The translations under genes and the position numbers were made by a program. Positions 1 through 8,151 of a stretch of 64,000 nt of DNA are shown here, piece by piece; position 1 is the stretch's first letter; each line of letters starts with the position of its first letter. This DNA comes from Streptomyces lanatus. Lineage in GTDB: Bacteria > Actinomycetota > Actinomycetes > Streptomycetales > Streptomycetaceae. The stretch covers positions 870,742 to 934,741 of the forward strand of contig NZ_BNBM01000001.1 in NCBI RefSeq assembly GCF_014655715.1, in the 5' to 3' direction. Under the pieces are notes generated by a model, which saw only the letters and a program-made list of their open reading frames with translations, was not told the DNA's origin and ran no database searches.

Positions 1-601
1 GCGGCTCGTCGACCGTGACCCGGCGCAGGAGCAACGCGGACGCCACGAAGGACAGCGCGTCGGCGACCAGGGCGACCGGCGCGGTCAGCGCCTGCACCAG
101 CCCGCCGCCGACCGCGGGCCCGGCGACGAAGGAAGCCGAACGGGCCGCGCTTAACTTGCTGTTCGCCTCGACGTACGCCGCGCGCGGCACCAGCAGCGCG
201 AAGAAGGGCGCCCAGGCGCAGGCGGCCACCACGCTCGCGAGGCCGGTCAGCAGAGCCACCGCGTACAACTGCCCCAGCGTCAGGGCGCCCCACGCGTAGG
301 CGACCGGCACCGTCAGCAGCACGCCCGCCCTTACGAGATCGGTGCCGATCAGCAACCGCCGTTTGCCCGGCCTGTGTTCGACCCACGCCCCCAGCACCAG
401 CGCGAGCAGGTTCGGCGTCCAGACCAGTGCCGTCAGCCAGGCCACCTGACCGGCCGAGGCGTCGAGCACGCCGACGGCGATCAGGGGCAGCGCCAGTTCG
501 GAGATCCGGTCGCCGAACTGCGAGACCGCGCTGCCCGCCCAGCACCGCGCGAACCGGCGGTCCCGCCACAGGGACGTCGGGGCGAGGAGCCCGCGCCTCA
601 T
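1..601 (-). CDS. MFS exporter, N-terminal part (cut by window start)
   Basis: The reading frame starts at the ATG at 601 and runs off the window after about 200 codons, so only the N-terminal half is visible. It shows alternating hydrophobic segments and the N-terminal layout of drug or siderophore exporters of the EntS/MFS_3 type (a WAGSAVSQFGDRISELALPL first helix, then RPGKRRLLIGTDLVRAG between helices 2 and 3). Its ATG overlaps the stop of the ArsR-type gene upstream (ATGA), so the two are translationally coupled and the exporter is probably controlled by that repressor. Codon 150 (152-154) is TTA, which in Streptomyces requires the bldA tRNA. Substrate unknown. Confidence 0.85.
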   Translation of the reverse strand, partial: MRRGLLAPTSLWRDRRFARCWAGSAVSQFGDRISELALPLIAVGVLDASAGQVAWLTALVWTPNLLALVLGAWVEHRPGKRRLLIGTDLVRAGVLLTVPVAYAWGALTLGQLYAVALLTGLASVVAACAWAPFFALLVPRAAYVEANSKLSAARSASFVAGPAVGGGLVQALTAPVALVADALSFVASALLLRRVTVDEP

Positions 602-1203
602 GCGTCCGCGCCCTCGCCGGCTCCCGGCGCGGCCTCCGGCAGCGCGTAGCGCAGCAGCCGTACGCCTCGGGTTCCGGGCGGTCGGGTCTCGCGGTCGCGC
701 ATCACATACGGTGCGAGTACGGCCTCGATCGCGTCCTCGATCCCGGCGAGTTCCTCGACGGAGACCACGATCCGCGTGTTGGCCAGGCCGCCGAGTCGGC
801 GCCAGGCCGGTTCGAGGGCGGGCTCGGTCTCCGTCGCCCAGCGCTCGGGCAGGTCGGCGGCACGGGCGAACATCTCCCAGGACAGGGCCCGCGCCGCGGA
901 GGTGCCCTCCGCGTCCTCCGGAACCCGCAGCCGGAAGCCCCGCGCCGCCGCCTCCCAGCGCCGCTCACGCCGGTCGGTCCCGCCGTCGGCGGCATCCCTG
1001 ACCAGCCCGAAGCCCGCGAGATGCCGCAGATGCCAGCTGGTGACGGACGGTGTGGCGCCGACGTGCGGGGAGAGCTGGGTGGCCGTGGCGGGGCCCTCGC
1101 GTTGGAGGCGTTCGAGGATGGCGAGTCGCACGGGGTGCGCCAGCGCCCGCATGGCCTTCGGATCGGTGATCTCGATGTCGCCGAGGCGATTCCCGGAATC
1201 CAT
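598..1203 (-). CDS. ArsR-family winged-helix repressor
   Basis: 201-residue regulator with an N-terminal ArsR/HTH_20 winged helix (about residues 12-90; key stretch ALAHPVRLAILERLQREGPA, then SVTSWHLRHLAGFGLV as the recognition region). The C-terminal half has no metal-binding cysteine cluster, so it is more like the HTH_20 branch than a classical arsenic sensor; ligand unknown. The start ATG at 1203 lies 8 nt after a -10-like hexamer, so the transcript may be leaderless. It overlaps the MFS gene by 4 nt. Two copies of a TGAGAG-N4-CTCTCA palindrome sit over its promoter, so autoregulation is likely. Confidence 0.9.
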   Translation of the reverse strand: MDSGNRLGDIEITDPKAMRALAHPVRLAILERLQREGPATATQLSPHVGATPSVTSWHLRHLAGFGLVRDAADGGTDRRERRWEAAARGFRLRVPEDAEGTSAARALSWEMFARAADLPERWATETEPALEPAWRRLGGLANTRIVVSVEELAGIEDAIEAVLAPYVMRDRETRPPGTRGVRLLRYALPEAAPGAGEGADA

Positions 1204-1206
1204 GAC

Positions 1207-1246
1207 CTGAGAGTGTTCTCTCAGAAAGCGTGAGAGTCAACTCTCA
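1207..1246. promoter_or_regulatory. tandem operator of the ArsR-type repressor, over its promoter
   Basis: Two palindromes of the same form: TGAGAGTGTTCTCTCA (1208-1223, extended by one pair to 1207-1224) and TGAGAGTCAACTCTCA (1231-1246), centres 23 bp apart. On the minus strand the second palindrome contains a -35 element TTGACT (1240-1235). After a 17-nt spacer a weak -10, AACACT (1217-1212), falls inside the first palindrome and ends 8 nt before the ATG. Binding at either site should block RNA polymerase. Identity of the binding protein is inferred from position. Confidence 0.75.
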
Positions 1247-1267
1247 GACCATGCGGGAAGGCTGAGT

Positions 1268-1780
1268 TCAGTGGTCCGCGCAGCACGGCGTCGGATCGGC
1301 CACCTCGAATGGCACAAGCGTCCCGCCCACCGCGGGCATGGCGGTCAGGACAAGTTCGCCGTCCTGCCACTGCGGGCGTACATGATCACCCGTCAGGAGG
1401 CGGGTGTCCGGGGGTGGTTGGTCCGAGGTGCCGAGGACCGCTACTCGGTCGATCGCCGAGTGGGACAGGACGTCGGCGATCGTCAGGGTGCCGGTGAGGG
1501 ACGCGACGCCCGGGTAGAGCACGGCGCGGCCCATCGCGTCCGGCACCCCGGGCGCCACCTCGTGTCCCCCGGCCACCAGCCGCTCCTGGGCGGTACGCAG
1601 GAGCGACTCGGTGGGCAGGGCGAGGGAGAGGGCCACCCGCGGCCGTTCTCCCCGCACCAGGTGGGTGCAGCCGAACACGCCCTCGGGAAGGGCGAGTTCG
1701 GCCGCCAGCGTGTGGAGCAGGTGGTCGGCCGCACGGAGGTCCCGGACACCCGCGTCCACGGTCAGGACGTACGGGGTCAC
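1268..1780 (-). CDS. unknown protein coupled to the PHP phosphoesterase
   Basis: 170-residue soluble protein that I do not recognise. The GTG start at 1780 overlaps the TGA of the PHP gene (GTGA), so it is translated in the same operon. The sequence has two weakly similar halves with alternating beta and helix character and ends in CCADH, a possible metal-binding tail. No signal peptide or membrane segment is seen, so if it works with the exported PHP protein it must do so before export or on a cytoplasmic pool. Function unknown. Confidence 0.7.
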   Translation of the reverse strand: MTPYVLTVDAGVRDLRAADHLLHTLAAELALPEGVFGCTHLVRGERPRVALSLALPTESLLRTAQERLVAGGHEVAPGVPDAMGRAVLYPGVASLTGTLTIADVLSHSAIDRVAVLGTSDQPPPDTRLLTGDHVRPQWQDGELVLTAMPAVGGTLVPFEVADPTPCCADH

Positions 1781-3489
1781 GAGGGCAGGACCCACACCGG
1801 GTTGGAGTAGAACCACAGGTCGCGCCACGGGTCGGCGTCGCCCACGACGTCGATGGCCGGCCCGGCCGGGTCCACGGCGGCACCCATCGCGCCCACGGCG
1901 CCGCGGTTGCCGTCGGTGCCGCGCAGACGGACGTAGACGGGGCGGTCGACCTTGCCGAGGTCGTAGGTGAGGCGGACCGTGCCGGACGACTTGTTCACCT
2001 CGTACGACTTGACCACCTTGGCGGTCGGCGCGGTGAAGGTGTCCTTGTCGGCGACCGGGCCGGTGACATCGCCCTGGATGACGTCGACGCGGGCCAACTT
2101 CGGTACGAATCCCGCCCAGTTGGGGCCGCCCGCCATCGCCACGTCGACGGCCAGCGTGACGTTGGTGCCCTTGCGGACGTGCAGGGCGCCGCCGAGGGTG
2201 GCCCAGCGGTGGCCGCCGGTCACGCGGACGTCGAGGGCGCCGAGGAGCTGGCCGTGGTCGACCCAGATGCGGCCCGCGCGGATGCCCTCCATGACGGCGG
2301 CGTAGGAGAAGCCGTCGGCGCCGACGTGCGTACGGCTGTACTGGCCGGGCCAGTAGTCGCCCTGCGTGATGTCGATCTGGCCGGCGTAGACCGGGTCGTC
2401 GTAGCGGCCGTTGGCGTCGAAGTTGCCGCCGCCACGCGCTGCGGTGTCGGCGTAGACCTGATGGGAGTCGGAGTTGGCGGTGATCCACCACGGCTTGCCC
2501 TCGGCGAGGAGGCTGTCCCACAGGCCGCCGACGGTCGCCGTCATCCAGTCGAAGCCGCCCCAGGTGCGGTAGCTCTCCAGCGGGTAGCCGGCGAAGGAGT
2601 TGGCGCTGGGGTTGTTGTCGTAGATGCCGCGGGCGCGCCCCATGCCGAGGGGGGCGGGGAGGCCGGCCGCCTGGTGGCCGGGGGCGCCCTCGAAGCCGAT
2701 GGCGATCTGGCGGCCACGGCCCGCGTCACGCCAGCCGCGTATCTCGTGCGGGGAGTCGACACCGCGCCGCGCCGGGTGGTTGGCGAGCATCAGCGCGTCC
2801 TTGACCTTGCGGCGCTGCACCTGCTCGGCGAGGAAGTTCAGGCCCGCGATGGCGAGGGCCTCGTTGGCAGGCGTGGAGTCGGAGGCGCCCTTGACGCTGC
2901 CGTCGTAGTCGGTCTCGAACTGCTTGAGTACGGAGACCTCGTTGTTGCCGGGGTGCACGAAGACGGTGCCGTGCTCGGCGCCCGGGATGTTCCACTCCAG
3001 GCCCTGGAAGACGAGGGTGTCCTCGTAGGCGGCGCGGGCCGCCTTGATGTCCGGGTTGACCTTGTCGACGCCGATCTTGGCGTGGGCGACGCTGCCGTGG
3101 TCGGTGATGACCAGCCAGTCCATGCCGTGCCTGGCGCCCTGGCGGACCTGGTCGACGACGCGGTACTTGCCGTCGCTGCTGTACTGGGTGTGGATGTGGT
3201 GGTCACCGGACAGCCACAGGAAGCCGTTGGTGCGGCGGCCGCCGGAGGCCGGGGCGGCGGAGGCGGCGGGAGCCGCGGCGGCGGCCGGGGCGACGACGCT
3301 CGCGGCGGCCAGACCGGCCCCCAGCAGGCCCGCACGGCGCAGCAGGGTGCGGCGCGAGTGCTGCTCGGGGGTGAGCGCCTCGTCGGGCACGGACGGGTCG
3401 AAGGCGGCGGGCATCGCGCCGGACGCCGCCCCGTCATGCGAGTGATCGTGGTCGTGGTGGTGATGCCCGTGCGGGTGCCCGTGTCCCAT
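1777..3489 (-). CDS. Tat-exported PHP-domain metal-dependent phosphoesterase
   Basis: 570 residues from the ATG at 3489, chosen because AGGAGG lies 6 nt upstream. A histidine-rich opening (GHGHPHGHHHHDHDHSH, about residues 2-18) precedes a twin-arginine signal (RRTLLRRAGLLGAGLAAASV, about 46-65). The PHP domain follows, with DHHIHT, VITDHG, FQGLEW and LANHPARRG supplying the usual metal-binding His/Asp/Glu residues. The C-terminal third is a beta-rich extension. PHP proteins hydrolyse phosphoesters with two or three metal ions; the substrate here is unknown. It is divergent from a secreted phosphodiesterase and shares a promoter motif with it. Confidence 0.85.
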   Translation of the reverse strand: MGHGHPHGHHHHDHDHSHDGAASGAMPAAFDPSVPDEALTPEQHSRRTLLRRAGLLGAGLAAASVVAPAAAAAPAASAAPASGGRRTNGFLWLSGDHHIHTQYSSDGKYRVVDQVRQGARHGMDWLVITDHGSVAHAKIGVDKVNPDIKAARAAYEDTLVFQGLEWNIPGAEHGTVFVHPGNNEVSVLKQFETDYDGSVKGASDSTPANEALAIAGLNFLAEQVQRRKVKDALMLANHPARRGVDSPHEIRGWRDAGRGRQIAIGFEGAPGHQAAGLPAPLGMGRARGIYDNNPSANSFAGYPLESYRTWGGFDWMTATVGGLWDSLLAEGKPWWITANSDSHQVYADTAARGGGNFDANGRYDDPVYAGQIDITQGDYWPGQYSRTHVGADGFSYAAVMEGIRAGRIWVDHGQLLGALDVRVTGGHRWATLGGALHVRKGTNVTLAVDVAMAGGPNWAGFVPKLARVDVIQGDVTGPVADKDTFTAPTAKVVKSYEVNKSSGTVRLTYDLGKVDRPVYVRLRGTDGNRGAVGAMGAAVDPAGPAIDVVGDADPWRDLWFYSNPVWVLPS

Positions 3490-3573
3490 GAACGCCTCCT
3501 GGGGTGCCGCTGTCTGCCGGCGGCTGCCTTCTACGGCGCTGTTGCGCCGCCTGTGGAGGATCAAGGCGAAACA

Positions 3574-3712
3574 TGAACGTTGAACGAGCGGCGCATGGCC
3601 GCCGGGTGCCGCCGATACGGCGGAACTCCCCGTCTCTCACAGTTTCCTCAACGACCCTTGTACGTCACCCTGGTTGACACCGAACCTGAACACCGCTCAT
3701 GTTCAACGTTCA
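3574..3712. promoter_or_regulatory. divergent promoter region with a 12-bp inverted motif
   Basis: TGAACGTTGAAC (3574-3585) recurs in exact reverse complement as GTTCAACGTTCA (3701-3712). Read outward, both genes are preceded by CCGCTC, an optional AT, then GTTCAACGTTCA. A TTGACA -35 (3674-3679) serves the plus-strand gene. GTTCA repeats are the core of Streptomyces PHO boxes, which fits two secreted phosphoesterase genes, but the spacing is 7 nt rather than the usual 11, so PhoP control is only a suggestion. A 15-bp palindrome, CCGCCGATACGGCGG, lies between them (3609-3623). Confidence 0.55.
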
Positions 3713-3746
3713 CCCTCTTCCCCTCTCCCCCGGAGACTCCCCCACC

Positions 3747-5066
3747 ATGAGAAGACTGATAGGCACGCTCGCGGCGGCCGCGCTCGCCGTCACCGGCCTC
3801 ACCGCCACCACGGCCACGCCCGCGACGGCCGCCACCTCGGGCTCCTTCAACGTCCTGACGTACAACATCGCGGGCCTCCCGCTCGGCCTCGGCGACAGCG
3901 ACCCTGAGACGAACACCCCGCTCATCGGACAGCGCCTCGCCCCGTACGACATCGTCAATGTCCAGGAGGACTTCAACTTCCACGCCTCGCTGTACGCCAA
4001 CGACGCCCACCCGTACCGCACGGCGACCAGCGGCGGAGCGGCCTTCGGTGACGGCCTCAATACGCTGTCGGACTTCTCGTTCGAGGACTTCGAGCGGGTC
4101 AAGTGGAACGACTGCACCGGCACCAACTGCCTCACCCCGAAGGGCTTCTCGCTGGCCCGGGTGCGGCTGGCCGAGGGCGTGTTCGTGGACCTGTACAACG
4201 TCCACACCAACGCCGACGACGACGCCGCCGCGCTGGCCGCCCGCCGGGCCAACGTCGAGCAGCTGTCGGACTTCATCCAGGCCAACTCCGCCGGCAACGC
4301 GGTGATCGTCATGGGCGACACCAACACCCGCTACACCCGCAGCGGCGACAACATCCGCACGCTGGTGAGCGAGAACGGCCTGACCGACGCGTGGGTGAAG
4401 CTGGTCAAGGGCGGCACGCCCCCGGCGGCGGGCAGTGACGCGCTGGTGTGCGACTCGGCGGCGCCGACCAACGACTGCGAGGTGGTGGACAAGGTCCTCT
4501 ACCGGGGCAGCGACCTGCTGACCCTGAACGCGACGCGCTACAACAACGACTGGGCGAAGTTCCTCCGCGCGGACGGCAAGCACCTCTCCGACCACTTCCC
4601 GCACACGGTCGACTTCTCCTACACCCTCAACTCGTCCCTCAAGGCGAGCGACTTCTTCGGCGGCCCGCACGGCACGGCCTTCAACGACGCCGACGACCTG
4701 CCGGCCACGCCCGCACCCCGCACCCTCACCCTGCGCGGCGCCTCCCGCCTGGACGCCCTCTCCCTCACCCACGCCGACGGCACGACCCTCACCCACGGCG
4801 GCACGGGCGGCACGGCGACGTCCCTGACGCTGGGGTCGGGCGAGCACCTCACGGCCGTAAAGCTGACGCAGGGTCAGAAGGACGGCCGTACGCGGATCTT
4901 CTCGGCCTCCTTCACCACGGACAAGGGCCGCACGCTGTCGTCCGGTACGGCGACGTCGGACACCAGGACCTTCACGGCACCGTCGGGGTGGCAGATCGTG
5001 GGGTTCACGGGGCGGGCCGGGGATGAGATCGACAAGCTGGGGGTGGTTTACGCGCCGGTCGGGTGA
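3747..5066 (+). CDS. secreted endonuclease/exonuclease/phosphatase-family enzyme with jacalin-like lectin domain
   Basis: 439 residues from ATG 3747. Signal peptide at about residues 1-31 (MRRLIGTLAAAALAVTG to ATAA). The catalytic domain (about 35-305) has the fold markers FNVLTYNIAGLP, NVQED, YNVHTNAD, IVMGDTNTR and HLSDHFP, as in bacterial sphingomyelinases and phospholipase-like members of the DNase I superfamily. The C-terminal 120 residues (GTATSLTLGSGEHL, FSASFTTDKG, WQIVGFTGRAGDEIDKLGVVY) match a jacalin-related lectin, a carbohydrate-binding beta-prism. Likely role: degradation of an extracellular phosphodiester, targeted to a glycan or glycolipid surface. Substrate not determined. 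Confidence 0.85.
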   Translation: MRRLIGTLAAAALAVTGLTATTATPATAATSGSFNVLTYNIAGLPLGLGDSDPETNTPLIGQRLAPYDIVNVQEDFNFHASLYANDAHPYRTATSGGAAFGDGLNTLSDFSFEDFERVKWNDCTGTNCLTPKGFSLARVRLAEGVFVDLYNVHTNADDDAAALAARRANVEQLSDFIQANSAGNAVIVMGDTNTRYTRSGDNIRTLVSENGLTDAWVKLVKGGTPPAAGSDALVCDSAAPTNDCEVVDKVLYRGSDLLTLNATRYNNDWAKFLRADGKHLSDHFPHTVDFSYTLNSSLKASDFFGGPHGTAFNDADDLPATPAPRTLTLRGASRLDALSLTHADGTTLTHGGTGGTATSLTLGSGEHLTAVKLTQGQKDGRTRIFSASFTTDKGRTLSSGTATSDTRTFTAPSGWQIVGFTGRAGDEIDKLGVVYAPVG

Positions 5067-5983
5067 CGACCGTCGGCCTGTCGCGTGAGACGGGCCAGTG
5101 ACGCGTACGCCGGCGGCCCCCAGCTCGCCTTACCGCCGGGGCGGCCTCGCACCCCCGCCTCGCCGATGAGGATCCCGCTGAGGGCACGCCCCACCGCCCA
5201 CCCCCGGGCCCGCCGCAGCGTCGCGGCGTCGGGGGTCGGCCGGTACGCCCCGTGAAACCGGTCCATCGCGTCCTCCGGCAGCAGGATCCACGCGGCGGAG
5301 AGATCGCAGGCGGGGTCCCCCGCGCAGAGATCCCCGAAGTCGATCACCCCGCAGAACGTGCCGTCCGCGGTGAGCACATTGGCCGGATGCAGGTCACCGT
5401 GGAGCCAGACGGCCGGCCCCTCCCACTCGGGCGCCGCGGCGGCGTCGTCCCAGACCGCGCGGACGGCGTCCGGGTCGGGGACCAGGCCCATTTCGGTCGC
5501 CCGGGCGAGCATCCCGGTGAACCCGTCCAGGCTGTCGGCCAGGAGCCCGCCCCGGTCACGGCCCATGGGCGCGTCGACCGGGGCGGGGCGGTGCAGCGCC
5601 GTCAGGAAGGCGGCCAGGGCGTCGGCCGCCTCGTCGGCGCGGGTGACGGGGGCGAGGTCGGCAGGTGTGCCCGGTACCCAGGTGGTGACGATCCAGGGCC
5701 GCGGGAAACGCTCGGAGGGCTCGCCGATGCGCTGCGGCACCGGGACCGGCAGGGGGAGCCCCGGGGCGAGCCCGGGCAGCCACGCGTGCTCCTTGCGCAG
5801 CAGCGCGTCGGCCGTCTGCGTCGCCCAGGGGAGCCGTACGGCGAGGTCGTCGCCGAGCCGCCACAACTGGTTGTCCCAGCCACGCGCACCGAGCTCCACG
5901 GGGCGGTCGGCCAGGTCGGGATGCTGGTCGTGCAGGAGGTCCCGGACCAGCTCGGCGGTGATGTCAATCTCGGTGTGGGTCAT
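5048..5983 (-). CDS. aminoglycoside phosphotransferase-family kinase
   Basis: 311 residues from ATG 5983 (a TTG three codons upstream is possible). It has the APH kinase core: WDNQLWRLGDDLAVRLP for nucleotide binding, WLHGDLHPANVL as the catalytic loop and GVIDFGDLCAGDPACDLS as the metal-binding motif. This family phosphorylates antibiotics or other small hydroxyl compounds; nothing here names the substrate, and calling it a resistance gene would be unsafe. It is divergent from the TetR gene and overlaps the 3' end of the preceding plus-strand gene by 19 bp. Confidence 0.88.
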   Translation of the reverse strand: MTHTEIDITAELVRDLLHDQHPDLADRPVELGARGWDNQLWRLGDDLAVRLPWATQTADALLRKEHAWLPGLAPGLPLPVPVPQRIGEPSERFPRPWIVTTWVPGTPADLAPVTRADEAADALAAFLTALHRPAPVDAPMGRDRGGLLADSLDGFTGMLARATEMGLVPDPDAVRAVWDDAAAAPEWEGPAVWLHGDLHPANVLTADGTFCGVIDFGDLCAGDPACDLSAAWILLPEDAMDRFHGAYRPTPDAATLRRARGWAVGRALSGILIGEAGVRGRPGGKASWGPPAYASLARLTRQADGRHPTGA

Positions 5984-6068
5984 GCGGGGCAAGAGTAGTC
6001 ATACGCTTCCGAGCCGCATTAGCATCCTGCCTGAACACCCTAGGTTTCCGGTCGGAGGACACAGCCCC

Positions 6069-6671
6069 ATGGCCCGCGCAGGACTCACCGCCGACCGTCT
6101 CGCCGAGGCGGCCGCCGAACTGGCCGACGAGGTCGGGTTCGACAAGGTCAGCCTGTCGGCGCTGGCCCGGCGGTTCGGGGTGAAGGACGCCAGCCTGTAC
6201 TCGCACGTCAGGAACCTCCAGGAGCTGCGGACCCGGGTCGCCCTGCTGGCCGGTGGCGAGATGATCGACCGGATCGCCGCCGCCGTCGCGGGCCGGGCCG
6301 GCAAGGACGCGCTCGCGGCGTTCGCGGACGCGTATCGCGCGTACGCCCTGGAGCACCCGGGCCGGTACGCGGCCACCCAGATCCGCGTCGACCAGAGCCT
6401 CGCCGCCGACTCTCCCTCGATGCGCCGCACCGCCGAGATCACGTACGGCATGCTGCGCGCCTACGGCCTCGACGAACCCGACCTCACCGACGCCGTCCGG
6501 CTGCTGCGCAGCACCTTCCACGGGTACTGCTCGCTGGAGTCCACCGGTGCCTTCGGCGCGCCCCGTGATGTCCGCGAGTCGTGGGAGCGTGCCGTCGACG
6601 CGCTGCACGTGGCGCTCGCGAACTGGCCTCGGGCGGGGGCCGATCGGCGGCCGCCCCAGTTGTCACCCTGA
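6069..6671 (+). CDS. TetR-family regulator
   Basis: 200-residue TetR repressor. The start ATG 6069 is preceded by GGAGGA about 9 nt upstream. The N-terminal helix-turn-helix is residues about 8-55 (ELADEVGFDKVSLSALARRF, then DASLYSHVRNLQEL). The C-terminal ligand domain (YRAYALEHPGRYAATQ, GYCSLESTGAFG) resembles the WHG-type TetR_C domain. The next plus-strand gene starts 61 nt downstream with its own ribosome site. The divergent APH kinase, 85 nt away, is the other candidate target. Confidence 0.88.
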   Translation: MARAGLTADRLAEAAAELADEVGFDKVSLSALARRFGVKDASLYSHVRNLQELRTRVALLAGGEMIDRIAAAVAGRAGKDALAAFADAYRAYALEHPGRYAATQIRVDQSLAADSPSMRRTAEITYGMLRAYGLDEPDLTDAVRLLRSTFHGYCSLESTGAFGAPRDVRESWERAVDALHVALANWPRAGADRRPPQLSP

Positions 6672-6732
6672 CCACTTAGACTGGAAACTTCGCGGAGGCC
6701 ACACGCCGCCACCACGGGGGAGGGAACGCGTC

Positions 6733-8151
6733 ATGTCCCAACAGCAGCTAGGACGCGGCCCGTTGAGGCCCCGTCAGACGGGCACCGGTCCCCCGTCCCC
6801 CGCTCCCGACGAGGACACCGTGCCCACCTCACCCCCGGCGCGTTTCGTCGGCTGGCTCGGCGGCCTCGGTGCCGCGGCCGCCGGGTACGGCGTGTTCCAG
6901 TTCCTGTTCAGTGTGCTGCCCGGCTCCATCGACGGCGCGACCGCGCGGTATCTGATCTCCGGCGTCAGCGGGCTCGGCACCTTCGTCGCGGCCTGGCTGG
7001 CGGCGGGTCTGCTGCGGGCGCGGACCGCGGCCTCCGCACCCGCCGTGGGGCCCGCCGCGCTGGCCCCGGGCGCGCCCGGCCCGCTCCCCCGGGTCTTCGC
7101 CGCCGCCTACGACTCGCTCGTCGAGCAGGTGTCGGTCGTGGAGGACCCCGAGCACGGGCGGCTCACCGGCTGGCCGCACTCCCTGGGCGAGGACACCCCG
7201 TCCCGGCCCACCCCGGTCGGCACCGCGTACGGACTGCACATCATGCTCGACCTCGGCGTGCCGGAGGGACGGCTGAGCACCGGCGAACTGGTGGACACCT
7301 TGTGGCGGCTGCGGCTGCCGGGGGGCGGCTGGTCGGCGCGGTCCCAGGGGTCGGAGGCGCGTCCCGAGGTGACCGCGCTGGTGCTGGGGGCGCTGGCCCG
7401 GGCGGGCGCGTCCGCCGAGCGGCTCGCGGCGGAGGTGGACCGCTGCACGGACGGCTTCACCCGGCAACTCGACCGCACGGGGCACGAGTCGACCCATGTC
7501 GTGACGACGGTGCTGCGCGGCCTGCTGCGTGCCGCGCCCCGCTCCGAGGTCCTGCCGGTGCTGCGCGAGGCCCTCGCGGACGGCGCGATCAGCGACCCGC
7601 GCCGCGACCATCTGCGCTGCTGGGGCTACCGCCTCCAGCCGCCGTACGGCAACCCGTCGCCGCTGCACACCGCGCAGGCCGTCGTCGCCCTCGACCGGGC
7701 CGCCCGGGTCATGGGCGAGGAGGGCAACGCGCGCGCCGCCCGTGCCCGCGCCGCGCGTGAGGACGGCATCCGCTGGCTGCTGTCCTGCCCGGACGCGCCG
7801 CACGACATCTGCCCCGACCTGGCGAACCTCCACGAGGAGGTGCGCCGCCCCCGCACCGACGACCCCACCCGCCACGAGGTGCTGAACGTACGGCACTTCA
7901 CCGCCTCCTGGCTGGCCCGCGCCCTGCTGTCGCCCGGTGCCCTGGACATCGCCCGCGCCGAGGGCCTGGAGGACGAGCTGCGGGTACGCCTCGACGGGGC
8001 CCTGGCCGCGGTGTGGGCCGGGCAGACGGACGGCATCTGGCTGTGGGGGCGGGACGACAGCACCGAGCAGCGGCGGCCCATGTGGATGACCTATCAGGGT
8101 CTTTCGGCGCTGCGCGCGCATGCCGTATGGATGTACCAGCCACATGGCTGA
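6733..8151 (+). CDS. membrane-anchored alpha/alpha-toroid (prenyltransferase/squalene-cyclase-like repeat) protein
   Basis: 472 residues from ATG 6733, preceded by GGGGGAGGG. A proline-rich head (1-40) leads into two membrane segments (about 42-62 and 72-95: GGLGAAAAGYGVFQFLFSVL and LISGVSGLGTFVAAWLAAGL). The rest is a helical toroid with repeated W/G motifs (LPGGGWSARSQGSEARPEVT, STHVVTTVLRGLLR, HTAQAVVALDRA, LNVRHFTASWLARALL, GIWLWGRDD). There is no DXDD acid motif, so it is unlikely to be a true terpene cyclase. It overlaps the next gene by 8 nt, implying joint function. Function unknown. Confidence 0.75.
   Translation: MSQQQLGRGPLRPRQTGTGPPSPAPDEDTVPTSPPARFVGWLGGLGAAAAGYGVFQFLFSVLPGSIDGATARYLISGVSGLGTFVAAWLAAGLLRARTAASAPAVGPAALAPGAPGPLPRVFAAAYDSLVEQVSVVEDPEHGRLTGWPHSLGEDTPSRPTPVGTAYGLHIMLDLGVPEGRLSTGELVDTLWRLRLPGGGWSARSQGSEARPEVTALVLGALARAGASAERLAAEVDRCTDGFTRQLDRTGHESTHVVTTVLRGLLRAAPRSEVLPVLREALADGAISDPRRDHLRCWGYRLQPPYGNPSPLHTAQAVVALDRAARVMGEEGNARAARARAAREDGIRWLLSCPDAPHDICPDLANLHEEVRRPRTDDPTRHEVLNVRHFTASWLARALLSPGALDIARAEGLEDELRVRLDGALAAVWAGQTDGIWLWGRDDSTEQRRPMWMTYQGLSALRAHAVWMYQPHG

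Noticed and set aside
2179..3576. Long plus-strand ORF opposite the PHP gene
   Set aside because: Antisense shadow. Its valine/glycine-rich product has no domain, and the minus-strand frame has a signal peptide and a PHP site.
5048..5983. Aminoglycoside resistance gene
   Set aside because: Only the broad APH kinase motifs are visible; the family has many non-antibiotic substrates.
6733..8151. Terpene or squalene-hopene cyclase
   Set aside because: No DXDD motif, membrane helices at the wrong end, and no prenyl-synthase neighbours.
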